Below, one piece after another: positions 15,442 to 24,630 of a DNA stretch of 64,000 nucleotides. The translations under genes were made by a program, and so were the position numbers. The DNA lies in the NCBI RefSeq assembly GCF_003732705.1, contig NZ_MOBR01000040.1, positions 248,001 to 312,000 of the forward strand. The letters are read 5' to 3'. The notes below the pieces were generated by a model. That model was not told the DNA's origin, made no database searches, and worked only from the letters and a program-made list of their open reading frames with translations. Position 1 is the stretch's first letter. Each line of letters begins with the position of its first letter. Source of the stretch: Pseudomonas frederiksbergensis. GTDB taxonomy: Bacteria > Pseudomonadota > Gammaproteobacteria > Pseudomonadales > Pseudomonadaceae.

Positions 15442-16860
15442 ATGATGAGCAATCAGATTCCGGTACACGACGTTACCCCGCCTGCCAAGAACGCGAACAA
15501 TAGCGTCGACCTCTACGCCTCTCGAGAAAAGATCTACACCCGCGCTTTCACCGGCCTGTTCCGCAACCTGCGGATGATGGGCGGCGCTGCGTTGTTCCTG
15601 CTGTACTTCGGCACGGTGTGGCTGAACTGGGGTGGCCATCAGGCCGTCTGGTGGAACCTGCCTGAACGTAAATTCTTCATCTTCGGCGCGACCTTCTGGC
15701 CCCAGGATTTCATCCTGCTCTCGGGCCTGCTGATCATCAGCGCCTTCGGACTGTTCTTCATCACCGTGTACGCCGGGCGAGTCTGGTGCGGCTATACCTG
15801 CCCGCAGAGTGTCTGGACCTGGATCTTCATGTGGTGCGAAAAAGTCACCGAAGGCGATCGCAACCAACGCATCAAGCTCGACAAGACGCCGATGAGCGCT
15901 AACAAATTCCTGCGCAAGCTCAGCAAACACAGCCTGTGGCTGTTGATCGGCTTCGTCACCGGCATGACCTTTGTCGGTTACTTCTCGCCGATCCGCGAGC
16001 TGACCATCGACTTCTTCACCGGTGAGGCCGATGGCTGGTCGTACTTCTGGGTCGGTTTCTTCACCCTCGCCACCTACGGCAATGCCGGCTGGTTACGCGA
16101 GCAGGTGTGCATCTACATGTGCCCGTATGCGCGCTTCCAGAGCGTGATGTTCGACAAGGACACCCTGATCGTGTCCTACGACCCGCGGCGTGGCGAGTCC
16201 CGTGGTCCGCGCAAGAAAGGCGTGGACTACAAGGCTCAGGGCCTGGGCGATTGCATCGACTGCACCATGTGCGTCCAGGTCTGCCCGACCGGGATCGACA
16301 TCCGCGACGGCCTGCAAATCGAGTGCATCGGCTGCGCTGCGTGCATCGATGCCTGCGACAGCATCATGGACAAGATGGACTACCCCCGCGGGCTGATCAG
16401 CTACACCACCGAGCACAACCTGTCCGGACAGAAAACCCATAAACTGCGCCCGCGCCTGATTGGTTATGCGCTGGTGCTACTGACCATGATCGGCTTGCTG
16501 GTCACCGCGTTCTTCATGCGTTCGCTGGTGGGGTTCGATGTCAGCAAGGACCGCGTGCTGTACCGCGAGAACGCCGAAGGCCGGATCGAAAACGTCTACA
16601 GCCTGAAGATCATGAACAAAGACCAGCGCGACCACACGTACCTGCTCGAAGCCAGTGGGTTGCCGGACCTCAAGCTGCAAGGCAAGCGTGAAATCAAAGT
16701 CGCCGCCGGGGAAATTTTCAGCCAGCCGGTGGAGCTGTCCAGCGCGCCGGAGCAATTGCCATCGAGCACCAATGAGGTGAAATTCACCCTCAAGGATGCC
16801 GATGACGACAGCGTCCACGTTGAAGCCAAGAGCCGATTCATCGGCCCACAAATTCGTTGA
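15442..16860 (+). CDS. ccoG: Cytochrome c oxidase accessory protein CcoG
   Basis: A 472-residue membrane iron-sulfur protein of the CcoG/RdxA/FixG family, which reduces copper for cbb3 assembly. Several N-terminal helices carry GRVWCGYTCPQSVWTW, a conserved Cys-x3-Cys. Two 4Fe-4S motifs follow: CIDCTMCVQVCP from residue 271 and CIGCAACIDACD from 295. The C-terminal third is a periplasmic Ig-like domain. ATG codons occur at 15442 and 15445; either could start. It heads ccoGHIS and is preceded by an Anr box. Confidence 0.95.
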   Translation: MMSNQIPVHDVTPPAKNANNSVDLYASREKIYTRAFTGLFRNLRMMGGAALFLLYFGTVWLNWGGHQAVWWNLPERKFFIFGATFWPQDFILLSGLLIISAFGLFFITVYAGRVWCGYTCPQSVWTWIFMWCEKVTEGDRNQRIKLDKTPMSANKFLRKLSKHSLWLLIGFVTGMTFVGYFSPIRELTIDFFTGEADGWSYFWVGFFTLATYGNAGWLREQVCIYMCPYARFQSVMFDKDTLIVSYDPRRGESRGPRKKGVDYKAQGLGDCIDCTMCVQVCPTGIDIRDGLQIECIGCAACIDACDSIMDKMDYPRGLISYTTEHNLSGQKTHKLRPRLIGYALVLLTMIGLLVTAFFMRSLVGFDVSKDRVLYRENAEGRIENVYSLKIMNKDQRDHTYLLEASGLPDLKLQGKREIKVAAGEIFSQPVELSSAPEQLPSSTNEVKFTLKDADDDSVHVEAKSRFIGPQIR

Positions 16861-16871
16861 GAGAAGTGATC

Positions 16872-17411
16872 ATGCCCGCAGCAACTGCCGCAAGCCCTTG
16901 GTACAAGCATCTTTGGCCGTGGATCATCATCGGGATCCTCGCCTGCTCGGTGACCCTGACCCTGTCCATGGTGACCATCGCGGTCAACAACCCGGACAAC
17001 CTGGTCAACGATAACTACTACGAGGCCGGCAAAGGCATCAACCGCTCCCTGGACCGTGAGTTGCTGGCCCAGACCCTGCAACTGCGCGCCAACGTGCATC
17101 TGGATGAGCTGACCGGTGAAGTCGACCTGCGCCTGAGCGGCAACAGCCAGCCCAAGACCGTCGAGCTGAACCTGATCTCGCCGACCCAACCGGAGAAGGA
17201 TCGCAAGATCACCCTGACCCGTAGCGAAACCGAACAGGGCCGCTACATCGGCCAGATGAGCGACAAGGTCGAAGGCCGCCGTTTTGTCGAATTGCTGGGC
17301 GTACAGGACGACAAGACCTGGCGCATGTTCGAAGAAGAACAGGTCAGCCATGACAAGGACTTGCTGCTGGGTGATGAGCCGTTGCAGGGTGCTGAAGACC
17401 TGAAGAAGTAA
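16872..17411 (+). CDS. ccoH: cbb3 oxidase assembly protein CcoH (FixH family)
   Basis: A 179-residue protein with one N-terminal membrane helix (about 16-38; WPWIIIGILACSVTLTLSMV) and a periplasmic FixH domain starting NPDNLVNDNYYEAGKGIN. It is needed to assemble the oxidase subunits. It begins 11 nt after ccoG. A large palindromic repeat separates it from ccoI. Confidence 0.92.
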   Translation: MPAATAASPWYKHLWPWIIIGILACSVTLTLSMVTIAVNNPDNLVNDNYYEAGKGINRSLDRELLAQTLQLRANVHLDELTGEVDLRLSGNSQPKTVELNLISPTQPEKDRKITLTRSETEQGRYIGQMSDKVEGRRFVELLGVQDDKTWRMFEEEQVSHDKDLLLGDEPLQGAEDLKK

Positions 17412-17421
17412 ATCTCACTGT

Positions 17422-17531
17422 GATCGTTCCCACGCTCTGCGTGGGAACGCAGCCAGGGACGCTCCGCGTCCCAGCCAAAGCGGACGCGGAGCGTCCGGGG
17501 AGGCATTCCCACGCAGAGCGTGGGAACGATC
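17422..17531. repeat. Nested palindromic repeat, ~105 bp family, copy 1
   Basis: The outer arms GATCGTTCCCACGCTCTGCG and CGCAGAGCGTGGGAACGATC are inverted repeats, and each arm is itself a hairpin (TTCCCACGCT/AGCGTGGGAA). Inner arms GGACGCTCCGCGTCC/GGACGC-type sequences pair as well. This copy sits between ccoH and ccoI, inside an operon. Confidence 0.9.
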
Positions 17532-17557
17532 ATCGGACAACACCCTGTGAAAACCCC

Positions 17558-20008
17558 ATGACCACCCCAACCCCTTGCTACCACTGCGCCCTGCCCGTCC
17601 CGGCCGGCAGCCGCTTCACCGCCGTTGTCCTCGGTGAAACCCGCGAACTCTGCTGCCCGGGTTGCCAGGCCGTGGCCGAAGCCATCGTGGCCGGGGGGTT
17701 GGAAAGTTATTACCAGCATCGCAGCGAAGCCTCGTCCAACCCCGAAACCCTGCCAGTGCAATTGGTGGACGAACTGGCGTTGTATGACCGCGCCGACGTC
17801 CAGAAACCCTTCGTCCGCCACGAAGGCGAACTCGCTGAAACCACGCTGTTAATGGAAGGCATCAGCTGCGCCGCCTGCGGCTGGCTGATCGAAAAACACC
17901 TGCGCGGCTTGCCGGCGGTGGTCGAGGCGCGGCTGAACCTGTCCAACCATCGTCTGCACGTGCGCTGGGCCGACGCGCAACTGCCGCTGAGCCAGGTGCT
18001 CGGCGAATTACGCCATATCGGTTACGTCGCCCACCCTTATCAAGCCGACCGCGCCAGCGAACAACTGGCCAGCGAAAATCGCCTGGCCCTGCGCCAACTC
18101 GGCGTCGCGGGATTGCTGTGGTTCCAGGCGATGATGGCGACCATGGCCACCTGGCCAGAATTCAACATCGACTTAAGCCCTGAACTGCACACCATCCTGC
18201 GCTGGGTCGCGCTGTTCCTGACCACGCCCATCGTCTTCTACAGCTGCGCGCCATTCTTCAAGGGCGCCATGCGCGATCTGCGCACTCGGCACCTGACCAT
18301 GGACGTTTCGGTGTCGCTGGCGATCGGCAGCGCTTATCTCGCCGGGATCTGGACGTCGATCACCGGCATCGGCGAGTTGTATTTCGATGCCGTCGGCATG
18401 TTCGCGCTGTTCCTGCTGGCCGGGCGCTACCTGGAACGTCGCGCCCGGGAACGCACCGCCGCCGCCACCGCGCAACTGGTCAACCTGCTGCCCGCCTCCT
18501 GTCTGCGCCTGAGTGCCGATGGCCAGAGCGAGCGCATCCTGCTCAGCGAATTGCGCGTCGGCGATCAGGTGCTGGTGCACCCCGGCGCGATCCTCCCGGC
18601 CGATGGCAAGATCCTCGACGGCCAGTCGAGCATCGACGAGTCCCTGCTCACCGGCGAATACCTGCCGCAACCGCGCACCCTGGGTGACGCGGTGACTGCC
18701 GGCACGTTGAATGTCGAAGGTGCGTTGACCGTGGAAGTGCTGGCGCTGGGTCACGACACCCGACTGTCCGCCATCGTCCGCCTGCTGGACCGCGCTCAAG
18801 CCGAAAAACCGCGCCTGGCGGAAATCGCCGACCGCGCTGCCCAATGGTTCTTGTTGCTGTCGCTGATCGCAGCCGCCGCCATCGGTTTGCTGTGGTGGGA
18901 ACTGGATTCATCGCGGGCGTTCTGGATTGTACTGGCGATGCTCGTGGCGACCTGCCCGTGCGCCTTGTCCCTCGCCACGCCGACAGCCCTGACCGCCGCC
19001 ACCGGCACGCTGCATAAATTGGGCTTGCTGCTGACCCGCGGCCATGTTCTGGAAGGCCTGAACCAGATCGACACCGTGATTTTCGACAAGACTGGCACGC
19101 TGACGGAAGGTCGTCTGGCCCTGCGTTCGATTCGCCTCCTCGGGGCCCTCGGCAGCGATGAATGCCTGGGGCTCGCGGCCGCCCTGGAAAACCGTTCCGA
19201 ACACCCGATCGCCCGAGCCTTTGGCCGTGCGCCATTGGCCGCCGAAGAAGTCCTCAGTACGCCAGGGCTCGGTCTTGAAGGTCTGGTCGGAGAGCAACGG
19301 CTGCGTATCGGCCAACCGGGTTTTGTCTGCGAACTCAGTGGCGCTGTCGTACCGCTGATGCCGGACGAAGCCGGACAGTGGCTGCTGCTTGGCGATCAAA
19401 CAGGACCGCTGGCGTGGTTTGTCCTCGACGACCGCTTGCGCGCCGACGCCCCGGCACTGCTCGCTGCGTGCAAGGCGCGCGGCTGGCGCACGTTGTTGCT
19501 GTCCGGCGACAGCTCGCCGATGGTCGCCAGCGTCGCCGCCGAACTGGGCATCGACGAGGCCCGTGGCGGCTTGCGTCCCGATGACAAGTTGCAAGTGCTG
19601 CAACAGCTGCACAAGGAAGGTCGCAAGGTGTTGATGCTCGGTGACGGGGTCAACGATGTGCCGGTGCTGGCCGCGGCCGACATCAGCGTGGCCATGGGTT
19701 CAGCCACCGATCTGGCGAAAACCAGCGCCGACGCCGTGCTGCTGTCCAACCGCCTCGACGCCCTGGTCCAAGCCTTCAGCCTGGCGCGGCGCACCCGCCG
19801 GGTAATCATCGAGAACCTGCTGTGGGCCGGGCTGTACAATGGCCTCATGTTGCCGTTCGCCGCCCTCGGCTGGATCACTCCGGTGTGGGCCGCGGTCGGC
19901 ATGTCGATCAGTTCGTTGACCGTGGTGCTGAACGCCTTGCGCCTGACTCGCATGCCGAGCACGCCCAAGGCCAGCGCCACGCCAGAAACCCGCCCGCTGC
20001 CGGCTTGA
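17558..20008 (+). CDS. ccoI: Copper-translocating P-type ATPase CcoI
   Basis: An 816-residue P1B-type ATPase that exports copper to the periplasm for insertion into the cbb3 active site. In order: an N-terminal CYHCALPV and CCPGCQAV metal-binding segment, a heavy-metal domain with GISCAACGW (Cys 104 and 107), membrane helices with the CPC motif at 466-468 (TCPCALSLATP), the phosphatase motif LLTGEYLP, the phosphorylated aspartate in DKTGTLTEG (Asp 510), the SEHPIA motif and GDGVNDVPVL near 695. The ATG at 17558 is chosen because the upstream frame runs through the palindromic repeat. Confidence 0.95.
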   Translation: MTTPTPCYHCALPVPAGSRFTAVVLGETRELCCPGCQAVAEAIVAGGLESYYQHRSEASSNPETLPVQLVDELALYDRADVQKPFVRHEGELAETTLLMEGISCAACGWLIEKHLRGLPAVVEARLNLSNHRLHVRWADAQLPLSQVLGELRHIGYVAHPYQADRASEQLASENRLALRQLGVAGLLWFQAMMATMATWPEFNIDLSPELHTILRWVALFLTTPIVFYSCAPFFKGAMRDLRTRHLTMDVSVSLAIGSAYLAGIWTSITGIGELYFDAVGMFALFLLAGRYLERRARERTAAATAQLVNLLPASCLRLSADGQSERILLSELRVGDQVLVHPGAILPADGKILDGQSSIDESLLTGEYLPQPRTLGDAVTAGTLNVEGALTVEVLALGHDTRLSAIVRLLDRAQAEKPRLAEIADRAAQWFLLLSLIAAAAIGLLWWELDSSRAFWIVLAMLVATCPCALSLATPTALTAATGTLHKLGLLLTRGHVLEGLNQIDTVIFDKTGTLTEGRLALRSIRLLGALGSDECLGLAAALENRSEHPIARAFGRAPLAAEEVLSTPGLGLEGLVGEQRLRIGQPGFVCELSGAVVPLMPDEAGQWLLLGDQTGPLAWFVLDDRLRADAPALLAACKARGWRTLLLSGDSSPMVASVAAELGIDEARGGLRPDDKLQVLQQLHKEGRKVLMLGDGVNDVPVLAAADISVAMGSATDLAKTSADAVLLSNRLDALVQAFSLARRTRRVIIENLLWAGLYNGLMLPFAALGWITPVWAAVGMSISSLTVVLNALRLTRMPSTPKASATPETRPLPA

Positions 20009-20031
20009 GCCGCGCGGGCACGGAGTTACCG

Positions 20032-20250
20032 ATGCCAGCTCTTTACATAATGATCCCGGCAGCGCTGCTGATCGTGGCCATCGCCGTCTACATCTTCTTC
20101 TGGGCGGTCGACAGTGGTCAGTACGACGACCTCGACGGCCCGGCCCACAGCATTCTGTTCGACGACCAGGACCCGAACCACACCGCAGCGGTCGATGAAG
20201 CCAGCGGTCATCCCGCCAAACCTGACGACAAGGCGCCACCCCATGCTTGA
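20032..20250 (+). CDS. ccoS: cbb3 oxidase assembly protein CcoS
   Basis: A 72-residue protein with one helix (YIMIPAALLIVAIAVYIFFW) followed by DSGQYDDLDGPAHSILFDD, the CcoS family signature. It acts in maturation of cbb3 subunits. It ends in an acidic/polar tail and overlaps the next gene by eight bases. Confidence 0.93.
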   Translation: MPALYIMIPAALLIVAIAVYIFFWAVDSGQYDDLDGPAHSILFDDQDPNHTAAVDEASGHPAKPDDKAPPHA

Positions 20251-20926
20251 GCTGGCGCCCCTGCTGGTATCAGCGGTAATTCTCGGCCTGCTCGGTGGCG
20301 GCCATTGCCTGGGCATGTGCGGCGGCTTGATGGGCGCGCTGACCCTGGCGATTCCCAAGGAACAACGCAGTCGTCGCTTCAGATTATTGCTGGCCTACAA
20401 CCTGGGCCGAATTCTCAGCTACGCCACGGCGGGCCTGCTGATCGGCCTGGCCGGCTGGGCAGTGGCCAACAGCCCGGCGGCGATGTTCATGCGCATCATC
20501 GCCGGGCTGCTGTTGATCAGCATGGGCCTGTACCTGGCCGGTTGGTGGAGCGGCCTGACCCGCATCGAAAGCCTCGGTCGCGGCCTGTGGCGGCATATTC
20601 AGCCGGTTGCCAACAAACTGCTGCCAGTGTCGAGCCTGCCCCGCGCCCTGCTGCTGGGCGCACTCTGGGGCTGGCTGCCGTGCGGGCTGGTTTACAGCAC
20701 GTTGCTGTGGGCGGCGAGCCAAGGGAATGCGCTGGACAGTGCGTTGTTGATGTTGGCGTTCGGCCTAGGGACGTGGCCGGTTTTATTGGCCACAGGACTG
20801 GCGGCCGAGCGGGTTACGGCGCTATTGCGCAAGCGCAGTGTGCGGATGAGTGGCGGGTTGCTGGTGATTTTGTTCGGGATCTGGACGTTGCCTGGGCCGC
20901 ATCAGCATTGGCTCATGGGACATTAG
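20243..20926 (+). CDS. TauE/SafE-like (DsbD_2 domain) membrane protein
   Basis: A 227-residue membrane protein with about six helices. The N terminus carries LLGGGHCLGMCGGLMGAL, the conserved His-Cys...Cys segment of this family, and a later WGWLPCGLVYSTLLWA repeats the theme. Proteins of this type commonly follow ccoS and are suspected to act in copper handling or oxidase biogenesis. The ATG at 20243 overlaps the ccoS end. Transport substrate unproven. Confidence 0.82.
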   Translation: MLELAPLLVSAVILGLLGGGHCLGMCGGLMGALTLAIPKEQRSRRFRLLLAYNLGRILSYATAGLLIGLAGWAVANSPAAMFMRIIAGLLLISMGLYLAGWWSGLTRIESLGRGLWRHIQPVANKLLPVSSLPRALLLGALWGWLPCGLVYSTLLWAASQGNALDSALLMLAFGLGTWPVLLATGLAAERVTALLRKRSVRMSGGLLVILFGIWTLPGPHQHWLMGH

Positions 20927-20940
20927 ATCGGCGGCGCGGC

Positions 20941-21014
20941 CTTCGCGGGCAAGCCTTGCTCCTACAGGAGTCCGTAGGAGCGAGCGGTGCGACGATTCGA
21001 CTTGCCCGCGAAGA
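20941..21014. repeat. REP inverted pair
   Basis: CTTCGCGGGCAAGCCTTGCT is mirrored by GACTTGCCCGCGAAGAG; the second arm is interrupted by extra bases. Confidence 0.75.
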
Positions 21015-21042
21015 GGCCCGCATTGGCCACACAGATCGTCCG

Positions 21043-21056
21043 TTGATGCAAATCAA
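21043..21056. promoter_or_regulatory. Perfect Anr box upstream of hemN
   Basis: TTGATGCAAATCAA matches TTGAT-N4-ATCAA exactly. It lies 64 nt before the hemN start, consistent with activation from about -41. Confidence 0.88.
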
Positions 21057-21120
21057 GATGCCCCAACGCCGCACCCCATAGACTCGCAGCCACTGCAAGC
21101 CTATCCGGGGGAATGCCCGC

Positions 21121-22503
21121 ATGCTCGACGCCATTCGTTGGGACACCGATCTGATTCGCCGTTACGACCTGTCGGGACCGCGCTATACCTCGTACCCGAC
21201 CGCCGTTCAATTCAATAGCCAGGTCGGCACGTTCGACCTGTTCCATGCCCTGCGCGACAGCCGCAAAGCGCTACGGCCGCTGTCGTTGTATGTGCACGTG
21301 CCGTTCTGCGCGAACATTTGCTACTACTGCGCCTGCAACAAGGTCATCACCAAGGACCGCGGCCGCGCACTCCCCTATTTGCAACGCCTGGAGCAGGAGA
21401 TCCAGTTGATCGCCTGCCACCTGGACCCGACCCAGAAAGTCGAGCAACTGCATTTTGGCGGCGGCACCCCGACCTTTCTCAGCCACGATGAACTGCGCCA
21501 GTTGATGGCGCAGTTGCGCAAGCATTTCAATCTGCTGGACGACGATTCCGGTGACTACGGCATCGAAATCGATCCCCGTGAAGCCGACTGGTCGACCATG
21601 GGCCTGCTGCGGGAACTGGGTTTCAATCGGGTCAGCATCGGCCTGCAAGACCTTGACCCGGCGGTGCAACGCGCCGTCAATCGCCTGCAAAGCCTGGAAG
21701 AAACCCGCGCCGTGATCGACGCCGCGCGGACCTTGCAGTTTCGCTCGATCAACATCGACTTGATCTACGGCCTGCCGTGCCAGACACCCGAGAACTTCGC
21801 GCACACGGTGGATGAAGTCATCGCCCTGCAACCGGACCGGCTCTCGGTGTTCAACTACGCGCACCTGCCGGAACGCTTCATGCCACAACGGCGGATCAAC
21901 AGCAACGAACTGCCGACCCCGGCGCAGAAACTGGAGATGCTCCAAGGCACCATCGAACAGCTGACCAAGGCCGGTTACCGCTACATCGGCATGGACCACT
22001 TCGCCCTGCCCGACGACGAACTGGCGATTGCCCAGGAAGAATCGACCCTGCAGCGCAACTTCCAGGGCTACACCACCCACGGTCATTGCGATTTGATTGG
22101 CCTCGGGGTGTCGGCCATCAGCCAGATTGGCGACCTGTACTGCCAGAACACCAGCGATCTGAACCTGTACCAAAACACCCTGGCTTCGGCACAACTGGCC
22201 ACCAACCGTGGCCTGCTGTGTAACGCCGACGACCGACTGCGCCGGGCGGTGATTCAGCAATTGATCTGCCATTTCAGTCTGGAATTCGTCGGGATCGAAC
22301 AGGCCTTTAACATCGATTTTCGCGGCCATTTCAGCGAACTTTGGCCGCAGTTGCAGGAAATGGCCAAGGACGGCCTGATCGAACTGGACAGCGAACGGAT
22401 CACCGTGTTGCCGGCCGGACGATTGCTGGTGCGCTCGGTGTGCATGGTGTTCGATGCGTACCTGGAGCAGCAGAATCGCCAGCGCTTTTCCCGGGTGATT
22501 TAG
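21121..22503 (+). CDS. hemN: Oxygen-independent coproporphyrinogen III dehydrogenase
   Basis: A 460-residue radical-SAM enzyme that oxidatively decarboxylates coproporphyrinogen III to protoporphyrinogen IX without oxygen. The cluster motif CANICYYC places Cys at residues 63, 67 and 70. HFGGGTPTFLS (SAM-binding GGGTP), EIDPRE, RVSIGLQDLDP and NIDLIYGLP are typical of HemN. The ATG at 21121 follows GGGGGAATG. It is preceded by a perfect Anr box, fitting haem supply during low oxygen. Its stop overlaps the stop of the converging gene by four bases. Confidence 0.96.
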   Translation: MLDAIRWDTDLIRRYDLSGPRYTSYPTAVQFNSQVGTFDLFHALRDSRKALRPLSLYVHVPFCANICYYCACNKVITKDRGRALPYLQRLEQEIQLIACHLDPTQKVEQLHFGGGTPTFLSHDELRQLMAQLRKHFNLLDDDSGDYGIEIDPREADWSTMGLLRELGFNRVSIGLQDLDPAVQRAVNRLQSLEETRAVIDAARTLQFRSINIDLIYGLPCQTPENFAHTVDEVIALQPDRLSVFNYAHLPERFMPQRRINSNELPTPAQKLEMLQGTIEQLTKAGYRYIGMDHFALPDDELAIAQEESTLQRNFQGYTTHGHCDLIGLGVSAISQIGDLYCQNTSDLNLYQNTLASAQLATNRGLLCNADDRLRRAVIQQLICHFSLEFVGIEQAFNIDFRGHFSELWPQLQEMAKDGLIELDSERITVLPAGRLLVRSVCMVFDAYLEQQNRQRFSRVI

Positions 22504-22979
22504 GACTTCATGACCAACGACGCCGCTTTGAGGATTTGCTCCGGCGTCAGGCCCGATTGCTTCATCGCTTTACTGAGGGCGTTGTTGGCAACGATCAAGC
22601 CACCGTTGAGGTTGTTGATAAACGCTTGCAAGGCGCCGAGCTTGGCCTTCATTTCTTCCGGGCTCAGCCGTTTATCTCGCATCACCGCCTGCATTTCGGC
22701 GAGTTTTTCCGCGATCTGCTGCTGCAATTTGCGAATCATTTTCACGATCTGCTGAATGTTTTCCGGCAAACCGCTTTCTTCGATGTCGCTGTTTTCGCCC
22801 TTGGCTGCGGCTTTTTCGATGCCGGCACCGGACAACGACACTTTGATGCCTTCGACTTTGGTCGGGGTTTCAAAGATTGGCAAGGTGACGTCCGCCTCAT
22901 CGACCGTCGGAATTTTCGCGGTGTCGAGCAACGACGGCAAGCTGCTATTACCGGGGTTCAGCGTGCCAATGGCGGACAT
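22500..22979 (-). CDS. Small coiled-coil protein of unknown function
   Basis: A 159-residue protein. The first 70 residues are low-complexity and probably unstructured. The second half is a predicted coiled coil (QQIVKMIRKLQQQIAEKLAE onwards) and ends in a helical LTPEQILKAASLVMKS. No signal peptide or enzyme motif is seen. ATG 22979 follows AAGGAAC; a longer frame to 23063 has no site. Similar small genes occur between hemN and anr in other pseudomonads. Function unknown. Confidence 0.75.
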   Translation of the reverse strand: MSAIGTLNPGNSSLPSLLDTAKIPTVDEADVTLPIFETPTKVEGIKVSLSGAGIEKAAAKGENSDIEESGLPENIQQIVKMIRKLQQQIAEKLAEMQAVMRDKRLSPEEMKAKLGALQAFINNLNGGLIVANNALSKAMKQSGLTPEQILKAASLVMKS

Positions 22980-23134
22980 GAATGCGGTTCCTTGCAGGCG
23001 ATCAGTTGACAGGTCATCGGCCACCCGGCCGCGACCTTTACCTGCCTGCGACAAAATCGCCATGCGCTGGCCTGAATGTCCTCCCGTGAGTTACCCTTAC
23101 GGCTTATGTGTGTTTTCCCACAAGGATTAAAGAA

Positions 23135-23866
23135 ATGTCCGAGCCAGTCAAACTGCGCGCTCACAGCCAGGCCCATTGCAAGGATTGCAGCCTGGCTCCC
23201 CTCTGCTTGCCACTTTCTCTGAATCTGGAAGACATGGATGCGCTGGACGAAATCGTTAAACGTGGGCGCCCGTTGAAAAAAGGCGAATTCCTGTTCCGCC
23301 AGGGCGACACATTCGATTCCGTTTATGCAGTTCGCTCCGGCGCGCTGAAGACCTTCAGCCTCAGCGATGGCGGTGAAGAACAGCTCACTGGTTTCCACCT
23401 GCCGAGCGAACTGGTCGGCCTGTCGGGCATGGACACTGAAAAGCACCCGGTCTCGGCGCAAGCGCTGGAGACAACATCGGTCTGCGAAATCCCATTCGAA
23501 CGCCTCGACGAACTGGCTCTGCAACTGCCGCAACTGCGTCGTCAGTTGATGCGGGTGATGAGCCGCGAGATTCGTGATGATCAGCAAATGATGTTGCTGC
23601 TGTCGAAGAAAACCGCCGACGAGCGCATCGCCACGTTTCTGGTCAACCTGTCTGCACGCTTCCGCGCCCGCGGCTTTTCCGCCAACCAGTTCCGTCTGAG
23701 CATGTCACGCAACGAAATCGGCAACTACCTGGGCCTGGCGGTGGAAACCGTGTCTCGGGTGTTCACGCGCTTCCAGCAAAACGAGCTGATCGCCGCCGAG
23801 GGCAAGGAAATTCATATTCTCGACCCGATTCAGCTGTGCGCCCTGGCGGGCGGCTCTCTCGACTGA
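23135..23866 (+). CDS. anr: Anaerobic regulator Anr (CRP/FNR family)
   Basis: A 243-residue oxygen-sensing transcription factor. Cys 15, 18 and 24 (HCKDCSLAPLC) and Cys 117 (TSVCEIPF) provide the four ligands of the oxygen-labile 4Fe-4S cluster. A cyclic-nucleotide-like beta roll covers about 40-140, followed by the dimer helix. The HTH near 195-220 contains MSRNEIGNYLGLAVETVSRV, with the E-SR contacts that read TTGAT half-sites. Under low oxygen it activates genes such as cbb3, hemN and denitrification operons. ATG 23135 is preceded by CAAGGATTAAAG. It is the likely activator of boxes found in this window. Confidence 0.97.
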   Translation: MSEPVKLRAHSQAHCKDCSLAPLCLPLSLNLEDMDALDEIVKRGRPLKKGEFLFRQGDTFDSVYAVRSGALKTFSLSDGGEEQLTGFHLPSELVGLSGMDTEKHPVSAQALETTSVCEIPFERLDELALQLPQLRRQLMRVMSREIRDDQQMMLLLSKKTADERIATFLVNLSARFRARGFSANQFRLSMSRNEIGNYLGLAVETVSRVFTRFQQNELIAAEGKEIHILDPIQLCALAGGSLD

Positions 23867-23945
23867 TTGATGTCTTTGCGGCTGAGCGAAACGGTTCAGC
23901 CGCCGCTATACTGCGTCGTTTGCAGCCTGCCAGGACAACTCGACG

Positions 23946-24494
23946 ATGGTCTTCGACTCCTTCGATATCAAATCCCTGATCCGCCCCGTGATCGACTTTC
24001 CCAAGCCGGGCGTGATCTTTCGCGACATCACTCCGCTGTTTCAATCGCCCACGGCCTTGCGCCTGGTGATGGACACCTTCGCCCACCGTTACGTTGAGGC
24101 CGACTTCACCCACATCGGCGCGATGGACGCCCGCGGCTTCCTGATCGGCTCGGTGTTGGCGTATCAGTTGAACAAGCCGCTGGTGCTGTTCCGTAAACAA
24201 GGCAAATTGCCGGCGGACGTGCTGGCCGAAGGTTACGCGACCGAGTACGGCGAAGCCTTGCTGGAAGTGCATGCCGACAGCCTGTGCGAGGGCGATTCGG
24301 TGGTGATGTTCGATGACCTGATTGCCACCGGCGGCACGCTGATCGCGGCGGCGAATTTGATTCGTCGCATGGGTGCGCGGGTGCATGAGGCGGCGGCGAT
24401 TATTGATTTGCCCGAGCTGGGTGGGTCGCAGCGCTTGGAAGATATGGGCATTCCTACGTTCTGCCTGACGCAGTTTGCGTTGAGCGAGCAATAA
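23946..24494 (+). CDS. apt: Adenine phosphoribosyltransferase
   Basis: A 182-residue purine salvage enzyme that makes AMP from adenine and PRPP. The N terminus IRPVIDFPKPGVIFRDITPL is the Apt signature, and the PRPP loop is VVMFDDLIATGGTLIAA (near 122-138). It is a cytoplasmic dimer. It sits 79 nt after anr on the same strand, with its own likely promoter. Confidence 0.96.
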   Translation: MVFDSFDIKSLIRPVIDFPKPGVIFRDITPLFQSPTALRLVMDTFAHRYVEADFTHIGAMDARGFLIGSVLAYQLNKPLVLFRKQGKLPADVLAEGYATEYGEALLEVHADSLCEGDSVVMFDDLIATGGTLIAAANLIRRMGARVHEAAAIIDLPELGGSQRLEDMGIPTFCLTQFALSEQ

Positions 24495-24510
24495 GCGGCG
24501 CCTTCAAGGA

Positions 24511-24607
24511 CGCCTTCGCGGGCAAGCCTCGCTCCTACAGGTTTTGCGTTGGCCGCATAATTCGGGCACGACGCATGACCTGTAGGAGCGAGGCTTGCCC
24601 GCGAAAG
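24511..24607. repeat. REP inverted pair
   Basis: CCTTCGCGGGCAAGCCTCGC at 24513-24532 is mirrored by GCGAGGCTTGCCCGCGAAAG at 24588-24607, between the converging apt and acyl-CoA dehydrogenase genes. Confidence 0.85.
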
Positions 24608-24630
24608 CGCCAGCCGCCACACCACAGGAA

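Noticed and set aside
23006..23017. TTGACAGGTCAT upstream of anr as an Anr autoregulation site
   Set aside because: The half-sites are separated by two bases instead of four, so it does not fit the Anr dimer.
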